Positions 19,252 to 28,292 of a stretch of 64,000 nt of DNA are shown here, piece after piece (the first letter of the stretch is position 1; each line of letters begins with the position of its first letter). The notes under the pieces are model-generated. The model was not told the origin of the DNA, did no database searches, and saw nothing but the letters and a program-made list of their open reading frames with translations. The translations under genes were made by a program, and so were the position numbers. Source of the DNA: Puniceibacterium sediminis (lineage in GTDB: Bacteria > Pseudomonadota > Alphaproteobacteria > Rhodobacterales > Rhodobacteraceae); the NCBI RefSeq assembly GCF_900188035.1, contig NZ_FZNN01000021.1, positions 1 to 64,000 on the forward strand. The letters run 5' to 3'.

Positions 19252-20438
19252 CAGACGTATTCCCCTTTGAAGACCCGGGCTTTCAGCGGGTTGAACCCGA
19301 TGCGGTTGACCAGCAGGGCAACGCTGTCCACGTCCCAAAGCGCAAAGTCCGCAGACATCCCTGGCGCGATACGCCCGGTTTTATTTTGCAGGCCCAGGGC
19401 CTGCGCGCCGTGACGTGTGACGGCGGCAAAGCATTCAGGCACCGTCAGACGGAACAACGTCGCCCCCATGTTCATGGTCAGCAAAACTGAGGTGACGGGC
19501 GATGTTCCCGGGTTGCAGTCGGTTGCCAGCGCCATCGGCACACCCGCCGCGCGAAAGGCGGCGACGGGGGGCGACTGGGTTTCGCGCAAGGTATAGAACG
19601 CCCCCGGCAGCAGAACCGCGACCGATCCGGCAGCGGCCATCGCGGCGGCATCCTCGGCATTTGCGTATTCCACGTGGTCCGCCGACAGCGCGCCGTATTT
19701 CGCTGCCAGAAGCGTCCCGCCGGACCGGCTAAGCTGTTCCGCATGCAGTTTGATCGGCACACCCAAAGCAGCGGCATGTGCAAAAAGCGGCTCCAGTTCA
19801 TCCACCGAAAAGGCGATGCCTTCGCAGAATCCGTCCACGGCATCGACCAACCCTTCGGTCAGGGCGCGGTCTAGGCCGGCGATCGCCACCTCCTGTATAT
19901 ACGCCGCTGCGCGGCCCTTGTAGGCGGGGGGTAATGCGTGTGCCGCGAGCCAGGTGGTCACAACACGCAGGGGCCTCAGCTGGCCTAACCGGCGGGCCGC
20001 GCGCAGCATGTTCAGCTCTGCCTCGATATCCAGACCATAACCCGATTTGATTTCGACCGTGCCGACGCCTTCGGCCAGCAGGTGGTCAAGCCGGGGCAGG
20101 GCGGTCTCTACCAGCTCCTCCACAGTCAACGCGCGGGTCGCCGCCATGGTCGACGCAATCCCGCCGCCTTCGCGGGCGATCTGTTCATAGCTGGCACCCT
20201 CAAGGCGCAATTCGAATTCCCGCGCGCGGTCGCCGCCAAACACCAGATGTGTGTGACAATCCACCAGCGCAGGCGTCAACAACGCGCCGCCGCAATCGAC
20301 AACCTCGGCCCCGGGCGCGTCAATACCGGGCGCCACCTGAACAATCCGGCCGTTGTCACACAGTGCATCCACAGTTTCCGGGTGGATCTGTTCACTCTGC
20401 CCCGTGATCACCCGCGCATTGGTCCAGAGTCTCAACAT
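19251..20438 (-). CDS. hutI: Imidazolonepropionase
   Basis: Metal-dependent amidohydrolase of 395 residues that opens imidazolone propionate to formimidoylglutamate, step three of the pathway. [12 protein letters not shown] near residue 70 carries the metal-binding histidines. [10 protein letters not shown] and [10 protein letters not shown] are the later metal and substrate segments. It is the first gene of the minus-strand hut operon. The short divergent region to hutF contains a HutC-type palindrome. Confidence 0.96.
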   Translation of the reverse strand: MLRLWTNARVITGQSEQIHPETVDALCDNGRIVQVAPGIDAPGAEVVDCGGALLTPALVDCHTHLVFGGDRAREFELRLEGASYEQIAREGGGIASTMAATRALTVEELVETALPRLDHLLAEGVGTVEIKSGYGLDIEAELNMLRAARRLGQLRPLRVVTTWLAAHALPPAYKGRAAAYIQEVAIAGLDRALTEGLVDAVDGFCEGIAFSVDELEPLFAHAAALGVPIKLHAEQLSRSGGTLLAAKYGALSADHVEYANAEDAAAMAAAGSVAVLLPGAFYTLRETQSPPVAAFRAAGVPMALATDCNPGTSPVTSVLLTMNMGATLFRLTVPECFAAVTRHGAQALGLQNKTGRIAPGMSADFALWDVDSVALLVNRIGFNPLKARVFKGEYV

Positions 20439-20469
20439 CCCAATCTTCCGCCTTTTCCTATGCCCATAT

Positions 20470-20486
20470 TAAGTATATACATATTA
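20470..20486. promoter_or_regulatory. Putative HutC operator between hutI and hutF
   Basis: The divergent region 20439-20532 contains the palindromic core GTATATAC (20473-20480) in an AT-rich stretch. It resembles the sites of GntR/HutC repressors and the GTATAC site before the importer operon. One bound repressor could shut both hutI-H-G-U-D and hutF. Confidence 0.5.
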
Positions 20487-20532
20487 AAGCGGCATCGGCA
20501 TAGCGCAAAACATAGTGGTCGGGAGAGTTGTC

Positions 20533-21870
20533 ATGCAAATCATCGCTCAACAGGCCCTGCTGCCCGAAGGGTGGGCAGAAGGCGTTGCCATCACGGTGCA
20601 GGATGGTCTGATCGCTTCGGTGGCACCTGCAGGACCGGGCGCTGCCGCCAATGCGGGAACCGTGGTGCCGGGGATGGCCAATCTGCACAGCCACGCGTTT
20701 CAGCGCGGTTTTGCCGGGCTCACCGAACAGCGGGGCGCGGCGCGGGACAGCTTCTGGACCTGGCGCGAGATGATGTATCGCTTTGCGCTCCAGCTTGACC
20801 CCGACGGGGCGCAGGCGATTGCCGAGATGGCTTATGTCGAGATGCTTGAGGCCGGTTTTACCCGCGTCGGCGAATTCCACTATCTGCATCATGCGCCTGA
20901 TGGGCGGCCCTTTGACGACCGGGCTGAGATGTCGGCGCGGATCTTTGCCGCCGCCGATGCGACGGGTCTGTCGCTGACACATCTGCCAGTGTTCTATGCC
21001 CGTGGCGGATTTGGCCCGCAGCCTGCGACTGAGGGGCAAAGGCGGTTCCTGAACGGGGTGGATGGCTTTGTCGATCTGGTGCGCCGCTGCGATGCGATGG
21101 CGACGCGGCCCGGGGATGTGGTCGGCTATGCGCCACATTCCCTGCGTGCGGCCAGCAAGGGGGACCTGATGGCGCTGACGGCTGCACTGACCGACCGCAA
21201 AGTGCATATCCACATCGCGGAACAGGTAAAGGAGGTCGAGGATTGCCTTGCCTTCAGCGGATCGCGCCCTGTCGATTGGTTGTTTGACCATATGGAGGTC
21301 ACGCCCGACTGGTGCCTGATCCACGCCACCCATCTGAGCGAGGATGAGGTCACGCGCATGGCCAAATCCGGCGCGGTCGCGGGGCTGTGTCCGGTGACTG
21401 AGGCCAATCTGGGCGACGGCATCTTTGCCGGGCGTGATTTCCTGTCTGCCGGGGGGCGGTTCGGGATTGGCACCGACAGCAATGTGCAGATCGGGCTGGC
21501 GGGGGAGTTGCAGGCGCTGGAGTATTCACAGCGCCTGAGTTTGCGCGAGCGCAACGTGTTGACGCCCGTGCCCGGGTCAACCGGCGAGCAGCTATTTACC
21601 GCCGCTCTGGCAGGGGGCGCGCAGGCGCTTGGCGCGCCGGAGCCTGTGATCGCCGTGGGCGCCCCGGCGGATCTGGTGGCGTTGGAGGATCCTTTTGATT
21701 TGGGCACTGGCGGGGCGCAGACGCTTGATCGCTGGATTTTTGGCCGGGATATTCGGGTGCGCGACGTCTGGGTGCGGGGGGCGCATCTGGTGCAGGATGG
21801 GCGGCACAGGGCACGGGATGCAATTGCGCAGCGGTATGGTCAGGTGGTGCGGGCGGTTCTGGCACAGTAG
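20533..21870 (+). CDS. hutF: Formimidoylglutamate deiminase
   Basis: Amidohydrolase-superfamily enzyme of 445 residues that converts formimidoylglutamate to N-formylglutamate and ammonia, which HutG then hydrolyses. Metal-ligand segments are NLHSHAFQRG, HIHIAEQ and GTDSNVQIG. RDSFWTWREMMY is typical of HutF. ATG 20533 (MQIIAQQ) starts the fold; an in-frame ATG-less extension to 20515 adds only six residues. It is read away from hutI and probably shares its operator. Confidence 0.95.
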   Translation: MQIIAQQALLPEGWAEGVAITVQDGLIASVAPAGPGAAANAGTVVPGMANLHSHAFQRGFAGLTEQRGAARDSFWTWREMMYRFALQLDPDGAQAIAEMAYVEMLEAGFTRVGEFHYLHHAPDGRPFDDRAEMSARIFAAADATGLSLTHLPVFYARGGFGPQPATEGQRRFLNGVDGFVDLVRRCDAMATRPGDVVGYAPHSLRAASKGDLMALTAALTDRKVHIHIAEQVKEVEDCLAFSGSRPVDWLFDHMEVTPDWCLIHATHLSEDEVTRMAKSGAVAGLCPVTEANLGDGIFAGRDFLSAGGRFGIGTDSNVQIGLAGELQALEYSQRLSLRERNVLTPVPGSTGEQLFTAALAGGAQALGAPEPVIAVGAPADLVALEDPFDLGTGGAQTLDRWIFGRDIRVRDVWVRGAHLVQDGRHRARDAIAQRYGQVVRAVLAQ

Positions 21871-21996
21871 GTCCAGAATGAGAGGCGCGGGCGTGAACCG
21901 TGCCGCAGTAGGTCCAGCCCGGAATCAAGTCGGTTTGGCACCGCCGGGCCGGACCCGGCCACGGTTGGGCACTGCCCTCTGTGGCGCGGGTCTATG

Positions 21997-22869
21997 TCAG
22001 GTGAATTTCCGGAACAGCTTGGTCTGGTCGAACATCTCTTCCAGCGTTTCCATGCGGCGGCGGGTGTCTTCCCATAACAATCCCTGGACGGCGGAAATCA
22101 TCGTTTCGACCAGTAGCTGAGGGGTGGCGAGCGAATCCCAGGCCGAGGGCACAACGATGCGGCTGGAAAAGCAGATCCCGGCCAGCGCGTGGATGGGCGA
22201 ACGCCATTGATCGGTGAACAGGATGATTTGCGCGCCCCGGGCAACGGCCATTTCGGCCAGCTTCAGGGTGTTGTTTTCGTACCGGCGCATGTCGAAAATC
22301 ACGAATATATCGCCCGGTCCGGCATCGAGAAGGTCATGCGGCCAGGTGTTCGAGGTCGATTGAATATGCGTCACCCCCGGCCGGATGACCTGCATGTGCA
22401 GATAGAGATATTCCGCCAAGGTATGGGTGATCCGCCCGCCGACAATATGCACCTTGCGGTCGGGATCGGCGATCAGGGCACAGGCGGCATCAAAGGCTTC
22501 GGGTTCGATCTGGGCCAGTGAATGGCGGATGTTGTCGATCACGGCTTCGGTAAAACGGTTCAGGATATGGCCAGACGGTGCGCCCTCGGCCCAGTTGTCA
22601 TACTTGGCGATGGGGCTCTTGACCTTGGCGCGCAATTCTTCGCGCAATTCGGCCTGAAAATCGGGATAGCCTGAATAGCCCAGTTTCTGAACCATGCGCA
22701 GAACCGTCGGCCCCGACACCCCGGCATCCCTTGCCAGCGCCGACAGGGGGCCAAGGCCGCTCGCCGGATAATTCTCAAGGATCGCATGGGCCAGCTGCCT
22801 TTCGGCACGGGTCAGCGTGTCGAGCTGAGACTGGATACGCTCTGCGATGGTGAGGTCAGTCCGGGACAA
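21997..22869 (-). CDS. MurR/RpiR family transcriptional regulator
   Basis: Regulator of 290 residues. The N-terminal RpiR helix-turn-helix spans residues 1-77, with LARDAGVSGPTVLRMVQKLGY as the recognition part. A SIS domain from about 120 to 255 would bind a ligand, usually a sugar phosphate in this family. It is divergent from the amidohydrolase/TRAP/glutamine-synthetase-like gene set, which it probably controls. A 25-base partial palindrome lies in the shared promoter region. Confidence 0.88.
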   Translation of the reverse strand: MSRTDLTIAERIQSQLDTLTRAERQLAHAILENYPASGLGPLSALARDAGVSGPTVLRMVQKLGYSGYPDFQAELREELRAKVKSPIAKYDNWAEGAPSGHILNRFTEAVIDNIRHSLAQIEPEAFDAACALIADPDRKVHIVGGRITHTLAEYLYLHMQVIRPGVTHIQSTSNTWPHDLLDAGPGDIFVIFDMRRYENNTLKLAEMAVARGAQIILFTDQWRSPIHALAGICFSSRIVVPSAWDSLATPQLLVETMISAVQGLLWEDTRRRMETLEEMFDQTKLFRKFT

Positions 22870-22887
22870 GGGAATCGCCTGTTTTGA

Positions 22888-22912
22888 TGATATTCGTTAC
22901 AGCGTTATATCA
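22888..22912. promoter_or_regulatory. Candidate operator for the RpiR regulator
   Basis: TGATAT (22888-22893) and ATATCA (22907-22912) form an inverted repeat inside the divergent region, and CGTTA occurs twice between the arms. It is placed right upstream of the regulator start, as expected for an autoregulated divergent operator. No binding consensus is known to me for this regulator. Confidence 0.3.
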
Positions 22913-23010
22913 GATGTGGGATTTATTACATTAAGTGATTGACAGAATCCCTTGCTCACCCGAGTGTCTGCACCAACCCATGGACACAACATGGAGGGGA
23001 CGGGGATCAG

Positions 23011-23778
23011 ATGCCTTTGAATGCAACGCCAGACTTGTCACCGGTTGTGACCGTGCGCCCCGGCCACGGCGCCTCTGGTCTGGTGCTTGTCTGCGAACAT
23101 GCGTCCGCCATGATCCCGCCGGAATTGAAGGCTCTGGGCCTGTCAGATGCTGACCGTCTGAGCCACGCCGCCTGGGATCCGGGCGCAGTCGCTGTGGCCA
23201 AAGGAATGGCAGCCGAATTGGGTGGGGCGCTTGTCTCGTCTGAAATCTCGCGTCTGGTCTATGATTGTAACCGCCCGCCCGAGGCCCCCGATGCGATGCC
23301 CGCGCAAAGCGAGGTGATCGTGGTGCCCGGCAACGCCGCCCTGAGCGATGCTGACCGGGCCGAGCGTGTGCGGCTTTATTACGAACCCTTCCGCGCCGCG
23401 CTGGCAGCAGAGGTCGCAGCGCACCCGGCGCCGGTCCTTGTGACCATCCACAGTTTTACGCCGGTCTATTACGGCAAGCCCCGATCGGTCGAGATTGGCG
23501 TGCTGCACGACAGCGATGCGCGGCTTGCCGATGCAATGTTGGCCGTCGCGGGGGACCACACGGCGCATAGAACCGAACGCAATGCCCCCTACGGCCCCGA
23601 GGATCGCGTCACCCATACCCTGCGTGAACATGCGCTGCCGGGCGGGCATCTGAACGTGATGATCGAAATCCGCAACGACCTGATTGCGACCGAAGCGCAG
23701 CAAAACACCATGGCGGCGATGATGTCTGCATGGCTGGCGGCGGCCCTGGCGCAGATAGGCAGGGGGCAGGATGCGTAA
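23011..23778 (+). CDS. N-formylglutamate amidohydrolase family protein (HutG homologue)
   Basis: Zinc hydrolase of 255 residues in the FGase/HutG superfamily but clearly different from the HutG at 16910. VCEHASAMIPPE, AAWDPGAVAVAKGMA, DCNRPPEAPDAM and VTIHSFTPVYYGKPR give the family pattern with metal ligands. It may hydrolyse a gamma-glutamyl or other N-acyl amino acid made by the pathway encoded downstream. ATG 23011 has GGAGGGG upstream; the frame runs on to 22939, which is less likely. Its end overlaps the TRAP small permease by eight bases. Confidence 0.82.
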   Translation: MPLNATPDLSPVVTVRPGHGASGLVLVCEHASAMIPPELKALGLSDADRLSHAAWDPGAVAVAKGMAAELGGALVSSEISRLVYDCNRPPEAPDAMPAQSEVIVVPGNAALSDADRAERVRLYYEPFRAALAAEVAAHPAPVLVTIHSFTPVYYGKPRSVEIGVLHDSDARLADAMLAVAGDHTAHRTERNAPYGPEDRVTHTLREHALPGGHLNVMIEIRNDLIATEAQQNTMAAMMSAWLAAALAQIGRGQDA

Positions 23779-24340
23779 ATATGCCTATGGATTCATCCGT
23801 GGTGTCGATGCGGTGAACCACCGGATCGGGCGGATCGTGATGTACGGGATCTTTGTGCTGATGGGCATCCTGATCTGGTCGTCGGTCAGCAAGACGTTTT
23901 TTATGCCGTCGCTCTGGACGCTGGAAATGGCGCAGTTTGCGATGGTGACCTATTACATCCTTGGCGGGCCTTATTCGATCCAGCTGGGGTCGAACGTGCG
24001 GATGGACCTGCTGTATGGCGAATGGTCGCTGCGCAAGAAGGCCTGGGTGGATCTGATCACCGTCCTGTTTCTGATCTTCTATCTTGGCGTGTTGTTATAC
24101 GGCGCCGTGGGATCGACGGCCTATTCGCTGGGATATTACGGCTCCGAGCCGTTTTCGTTCTTTGGTGGTCTGATCACCGGGGCTGAATCCGTGGGCCGGA
24201 TGGAAACCTCGCCAACGGCCTGGCGGCCCTGGCTGTGGCCGATCAAATCGGTGATGATCCTGGGGATTTTTCTGATGTTGATGCAATGCATTTCCGAGTT
24301 GTTAAAGGACGTTCTGCGTCTGAAGGGTGAGACGATCTGA
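23771..24340 (+). CDS. TRAP transporter small permease (DctQ type)
   Basis: Small integral-membrane subunit of a TRAP transporter, 189 residues with four predicted helices. WTLEMAQFAMVTYYILGGPY and the following charged RMDLLYGEWS are typical. It overlaps the preceding amidohydrolase gene by eight bases and the DctM gene by one base (TGATG). TRAP systems import organic acids and other small solutes using an ion gradient. Confidence 0.9.
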   Translation: MRKYAYGFIRGVDAVNHRIGRIVMYGIFVLMGILIWSSVSKTFFMPSLWTLEMAQFAMVTYYILGGPYSIQLGSNVRMDLLYGEWSLRKKAWVDLITVLFLIFYLGVLLYGAVGSTAYSLGYYGSEPFSFFGGLITGAESVGRMETSPTAWRPWLWPIKSVMILGIFLMLMQCISELLKDVLRLKGETI

Positions 24341-25668
24341 TGTCCTATGACCTGATTGCCACGCTTATGTTCGCGACGATGATGCTGATGCTGCTGACCG
24401 GGCAGCGGGTATTTGGCGCCATCGGTTTTGTCGCTGTGATCGCGGCGCTGTTCCTGTGGGGCGACCGGGGCGGTTATGACCTTGGGTTTTCCGCCGCCAT
24501 GAAGCTGATGAAATGGTATCCGCTGCTGACCCTGCCGATGTTCATTTTCATGGGCTACGTGCTGTCGGAATCCAAGATTGCCGACGACCTCTACAAGATG
24601 TTCCACGTCTGGATGGGGGGGCTGCGCGGCGGGCTTGCCATCGGGACGATCGGGTTGATGGTGCTGATTTCGGCGATGAACGGGCTGTCGGTGGCGGGCA
24701 TGGCGATCGGGTCGACCATCGCGCTGCCGGAGCTGCTGAAGCGTGGCTATGACAAACGGATGGTCACGGGGGTGATTCAGGCGGGATCAAGTTTGGGCAT
24801 CCTTGTGCCGCCCTCGGTCGTGCTGGTGCTTTATGCGATGATCGCCCGTCAGCCGGTGGGGCAGTTGTGGCTGGCCGGGGTCGTGCCGGGCCTGATGATG
24901 GCCGCAATGTTCATCGCCTATATCGTGATCCGCTGCTGGATCAATCCGGTTCTTGGTCCCGTGCTGCCTGCCGAAGAGCGCAACATCCCCCGCGCCGAAA
25001 AGCTGCGCCTGCTGCGCGCCGGTATCCTGCCGCTGGTGATCTTTGCCACGATGATGGTGCCTTTCGTGAACGGCTGGACAAGCCTTGTCGAAAGTTCGGC
25101 CATCGGCGCGCTGGCGGCGTTTCTGGCGGCCGTCCTGAAGGGGCGGATGACCAAAGAGGTGTTCGAGAATTCGGTGCGCAACACGCTGGGCATCACCTGC
25201 ATGTTCATGTGGATCATCCTGGCCGCGCTGGCCTTTGGTGCGGTGTTTGACGGGCTGGGCGCGGTCAAGGCGATCGAGGGGCTGTTTACCGACCGCCTGA
25301 ACCTGTCGCCATGGATGATCCTGATCCTGATGCAGCTCAGCTTTATCCTGATGGGCACGTTTCTGGACGACACGGCCATGCTGGTCATCGTTGCGCCGCT
25401 TTATGTGCCGCTGGTCGGGGAGCTTGGCTTTGACCTGATCTGGTATGGCATCCTTTATACGATCACCACGCAGATCGCCTATATGACGCCACCGTTTGGC
25501 TATAACCTGTTCCTTATGCGCGCCATGGCTCCGCCCGAGATTACCCTGCGCGACATCTATGCGTCGATCACGCCGTTTGTTGCGGTGATGGTTCTGGCGC
25601 TGGTGTTGGTGATGATGTTCCCCGGGATCGCCACATGGTTGCCCGAATACGTATACAACAAACCCTAA
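24340..25668 (+). CDS. TRAP transporter large permease (DctM type)
   Basis: Large channel subunit of 442 residues with about twelve hydrophobic helices. GLSVAGMAIGSTIALPELLKRGYD and SLGILVPPSVVLVLYAMI are hallmark DctM segments. ATG 24340 overlaps the DctQ stop by one base. Its DctQ and DctP partners flank it, so the set is complete. Confidence 0.93.
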   Translation: MSYDLIATLMFATMMLMLLTGQRVFGAIGFVAVIAALFLWGDRGGYDLGFSAAMKLMKWYPLLTLPMFIFMGYVLSESKIADDLYKMFHVWMGGLRGGLAIGTIGLMVLISAMNGLSVAGMAIGSTIALPELLKRGYDKRMVTGVIQAGSSLGILVPPSVVLVLYAMIARQPVGQLWLAGVVPGLMMAAMFIAYIVIRCWINPVLGPVLPAEERNIPRAEKLRLLRAGILPLVIFATMMVPFVNGWTSLVESSAIGALAAFLAAVLKGRMTKEVFENSVRNTLGITCMFMWIILAALAFGAVFDGLGAVKAIEGLFTDRLNLSPWMILILMQLSFILMGTFLDDTAMLVIVAPLYVPLVGELGFDLIWYGILYTITTQIAYMTPPFGYNLFLMRAMAPPEITLRDIYASITPFVAVMVLALVLVMMFPGIATWLPEYVYNKP

Positions 25669-25712
25669 GAGCCGCCGCCAAGGTAGCCATTCCCCAACAA
25701 AGGAGAAGTTCC

Positions 25713-26750
25713 ATGACTACAAGACGCAAGTTTCTGACCACGGCCGCCGCGGCCCCCGCTGCTGCCCTCGCCGCTCCGGCCCTCGCTCAGTCCAAGATCA
25801 CATGGCGCCTGCAAACCTATGCCGGTGCCGCGCTGGCCGAGCATGTCATCAAGCCCGCCATCGACAGCTTCAACATGATCGCCGGCGACGAGATGCAGAT
25901 CGAACTTTATTACGCCGACCAGCTTGTCCCGACGGGCGAGTTGTTTCAGGCGATGCAGCGCGGCACCATCGATGCGGTGCAGTCTGATGACGATTCCATG
26001 GCGTCACCCACCGATGTCACGGTCTTTGGCGGCTATTTCCCGTTTGCCTCGCGCTACTCGCTCGATGTGCCGGTGCTGTTCAACCAGTATGGTCTGAACG
26101 AGATCTGGGACGAGGAATATTCCAAGGTTGGCGTCAAGCACATCAGCGCCGGTGCATGGGATCCCTGCCATTTCGCGACCAAGGAACCGATCCGTTCCCT
26201 GGCTGACCTCAAGGGCAAGCGCGTCTTTACCTTCCCGACTGCGGGCCGTTTCATGGCGCAGTTCGGCGTCATCCCGGTGAACCTGCCATGGGAAGACATC
26301 GAAGTTGCCGTGCAGACCGGCGAGTTGGACGGGATCGCATGGTCCGGCATCACCGAGGATTACACCGTCGGCTGGGCGGATGTGACCAACTACTTCCTGA
26401 CCAACAACATCTCGGGTGCCTGGGCGGGGTCATTCTTTGCAAATATGGAGCGTTGGGACGAGCTGTCGCCGCGCCTCCAGGAGTTGCTCAAGGTCTGCAT
26501 GGACCAGTCGCACTACTATCGTCAGTGGTGGTACTGGGGCGGCGAGGCGTCGCTGCGCGTTGATGGCACCAAGATGGAACTGACCTCCATTCCGGACGAA
26601 GAATGGCAGACCGTCGAAGATGCCGCCGTCAAGTTCTGGGACGAGATCGCCGCCGAAAGCCCGACAAAGGCCAAGGTTGTCGAGATCCTGAAGAAGTACA
26701 ACGCCGATATGGTCAAAGCCGGCCGCCCCTATCGTTACGGCAAAGCCTGA
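25713..26750 (+). CDS. TRAP transporter substrate-binding protein (DctP type), Tat signal
   Basis: Periplasmic binding protein of 345 residues. The N-terminus TTRRKFLTTAAAAP is a twin-arginine export signal with cleavage near ALAQ, so it is probably folded before export. TWRLQTYAGAALAEHVIKPA starts the mature DctP fold, and GKRVFTFPTAGRF with the central Arg helix region is typical. AGGAG precedes ATG 25713. It would decide the substrate of the importer, which by context is an amine, amino alcohol or acylated amino acid. A hairpin follows the stop. Confidence 0.9.
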   Translation: MTTRRKFLTTAAAAPAAALAAPALAQSKITWRLQTYAGAALAEHVIKPAIDSFNMIAGDEMQIELYYADQLVPTGELFQAMQRGTIDAVQSDDDSMASPTDVTVFGGYFPFASRYSLDVPVLFNQYGLNEIWDEEYSKVGVKHISAGAWDPCHFATKEPIRSLADLKGKRVFTFPTAGRFMAQFGVIPVNLPWEDIEVAVQTGELDGIAWSGITEDYTVGWADVTNYFLTNNISGAWAGSFFANMERWDELSPRLQELLKVCMDQSHYYRQWWYWGGEASLRVDGTKMELTSIPDEEWQTVEDAAVKFWDEIAAESPTKAKVVEILKKYNADMVKAGRPYRYGKA

Positions 26751-26767
26751 CGCATAAGCAAAGCGCC

Positions 26768-26799
26768 TGCCCGGCCTTAAGGCGTCTTGAGGCCGGGCA
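26768..26799 (+). terminator. Intercistronic hairpin after the TRAP binding-protein gene
   Basis: TGCCCGGCCT (26768-26777) pairs with AGGCCGGGCA (26790-26799) and the stem can grow inward by about three pairs. There is no T-run, so it is more likely an attenuator or mRNA stabiliser that lets the binding protein be made in excess over the enzymes downstream. Confidence 0.5.
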
Positions 26800-26923
26800 T
26801 CGTCTGTCACATTGACCGGCGATGCCCTCCGGCCCACAGGGATGGCGGGCGCGACGCACCAGGTTTAAACAACGCAGAGGCGGACAATATCGCCCCTGCC
26901 CACCAACTGAATGGACGACAGAC

Positions 26924-28288
26924 ATGACCGGCATCCTCAGCTTTGACGACCTGAAATCCCAAGCCGCCAGCGGCGCGATCGACACCGTTCTGGTCTGCGC
27001 GGTCGATATGCAGGGCCGGCTGATGGGGAAACGGTTTCACGTCGCGAACTTCATTGAATCCTCGTACGAAGAAACACACTGCTGCAATTACCTTTTCGCC
27101 ACTGACCTTGAAATGTCGACACCCGAAGGCTTTGCCTCGACCAGCTGGCAGCAGGGGTACGGCGACTATGTTCTTAAACCCGATCTGACGACCATCCGCC
27201 CGGTTCCGTGGCTCGAAGGTACGGCAATGGTCCTTTGCGATGTGCTGGATCACCACAAGCACCTGCCGGTGCCCCATTCCCCCCGCGCGATCCTGAAAAA
27301 GCAGATTGCCCGACTGACAGAGCTTGGCTTTGACGCGATGATGGCGACCGAGTTGGAGTTTTTCCTGTTCGAGAAGAGCCTGGACGAGATCCGTAAGGGC
27401 GGCTTTCGCGACCTGACCCCGATCAGCGGCTACAACGAAGATTATCACATCTTCCAGACCACCAAGGAAGAGATGATCATGCGCCCGGTGCGCAATCACC
27501 TTTACGCCGCCGGCATCCCGATCGAAAACTCCAAGGGCGAGGCAGAGGCCGGTCAGGAAGAGCTGAACATTCGCTATGCCGCAGCGCTCGACTGCGCCGA
27601 TCACCACACCATCGCAAAACACGCGGTCAAGGAAATCTCCTGGCAGCACGGCCATGCGGCAAGCTTTCTGCCGAAGTGGGACGCCAAACGTGTCGGTTCG
27701 TCCTCGCATGTCCACCAGTCGCTCTGGCAGTACGGCACGCCCGCTTTCATGGACAAGCACGACGAACTCGGCATGTCGGCGGTGATGAAACACTACATGG
27801 CCGGCCTTATCGCCTTTGCGCCCGACTACACCTATTTCCTTGCGCCCTATGTCAACAGCTACAAACGCTTTTCCAAGGGCACCTTTGCGCCCACGAAAAC
27901 CGTTTGGTCCGTTGATAACCGCACCGCCGGTTTCCGCCTTTGCGGGGCAGGGACCAAGGGTATTCGTGTCGAATGCCGCATCGGCGGGTCCGACCTTAAT
28001 CCCTACCTCGCGCAGGCCGTGATGCTGGCTGCGGGGATCAAGGGGATCGAGGACAAGATGGAGCTGAGCGCCCCGACGCGCGGCGACGTCTATGAGGACG
28101 CCAAGGCCGGGGATATCCCGCAAAACCTGGTGGCCGCGACTGCCACTTTGCGCAACTCTGCCTTCCTGCGCGCCGCTTTGGGCGACGATGTGGTTGACCA
28201 TTACACCCGGGCAGCAGAATGGGAGCAGGAAGAATTTGACCGCGCGGTGACCGACTGGGAAATCGCCCGCGGCTTTGAAAGGGCCTGA
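26924..28288 (+). CDS. Glutamine synthetase-like gamma-glutamyl-amine ligase
   Basis: Class-I-like glutamine synthetase family member of 454 residues in the PuuA/IpuC/FluG group, which joins glutamate to amines rather than to ammonia. MATELEFFLFE and GEAEAGQEELNIRYA carry metal-binding glutamates, and GSSSHVHQSL and VECRIGGSDLNPYLA are catalytic-domain segments. ATG 26924 starts the conserved beta-grasp part; the longer frame from 26822 includes an unlikely basic leader. The aldehyde and alcohol dehydrogenase genes follow directly, suggesting that the glutamylated intermediate is then oxidised. Confidence 0.85.
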   Translation: MTGILSFDDLKSQAASGAIDTVLVCAVDMQGRLMGKRFHVANFIESSYEETHCCNYLFATDLEMSTPEGFASTSWQQGYGDYVLKPDLTTIRPVPWLEGTAMVLCDVLDHHKHLPVPHSPRAILKKQIARLTELGFDAMMATELEFFLFEKSLDEIRKGGFRDLTPISGYNEDYHIFQTTKEEMIMRPVRNHLYAAGIPIENSKGEAEAGQEELNIRYAAALDCADHHTIAKHAVKEISWQHGHAASFLPKWDAKRVGSSSHVHQSLWQYGTPAFMDKHDELGMSAVMKHYMAGLIAFAPDYTYFLAPYVNSYKRFSKGTFAPTKTVWSVDNRTAGFRLCGAGTKGIRVECRIGGSDLNPYLAQAVMLAAGIKGIEDKMELSAPTRGDVYEDAKAGDIPQNLVAATATLRNSAFLRAALGDDVVDHYTRAAEWEQEEFDRAVTDWEIARGFERA

Positions 28289-28292
28289 GAAC

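Noticed and set aside
21865-21917. Twelve-base direct repeat CAGTAGGTCCAG at 21865 and 21906
   Set aside because: Only two short copies, one overlapping the hutF stop; not enough to support a functional element.
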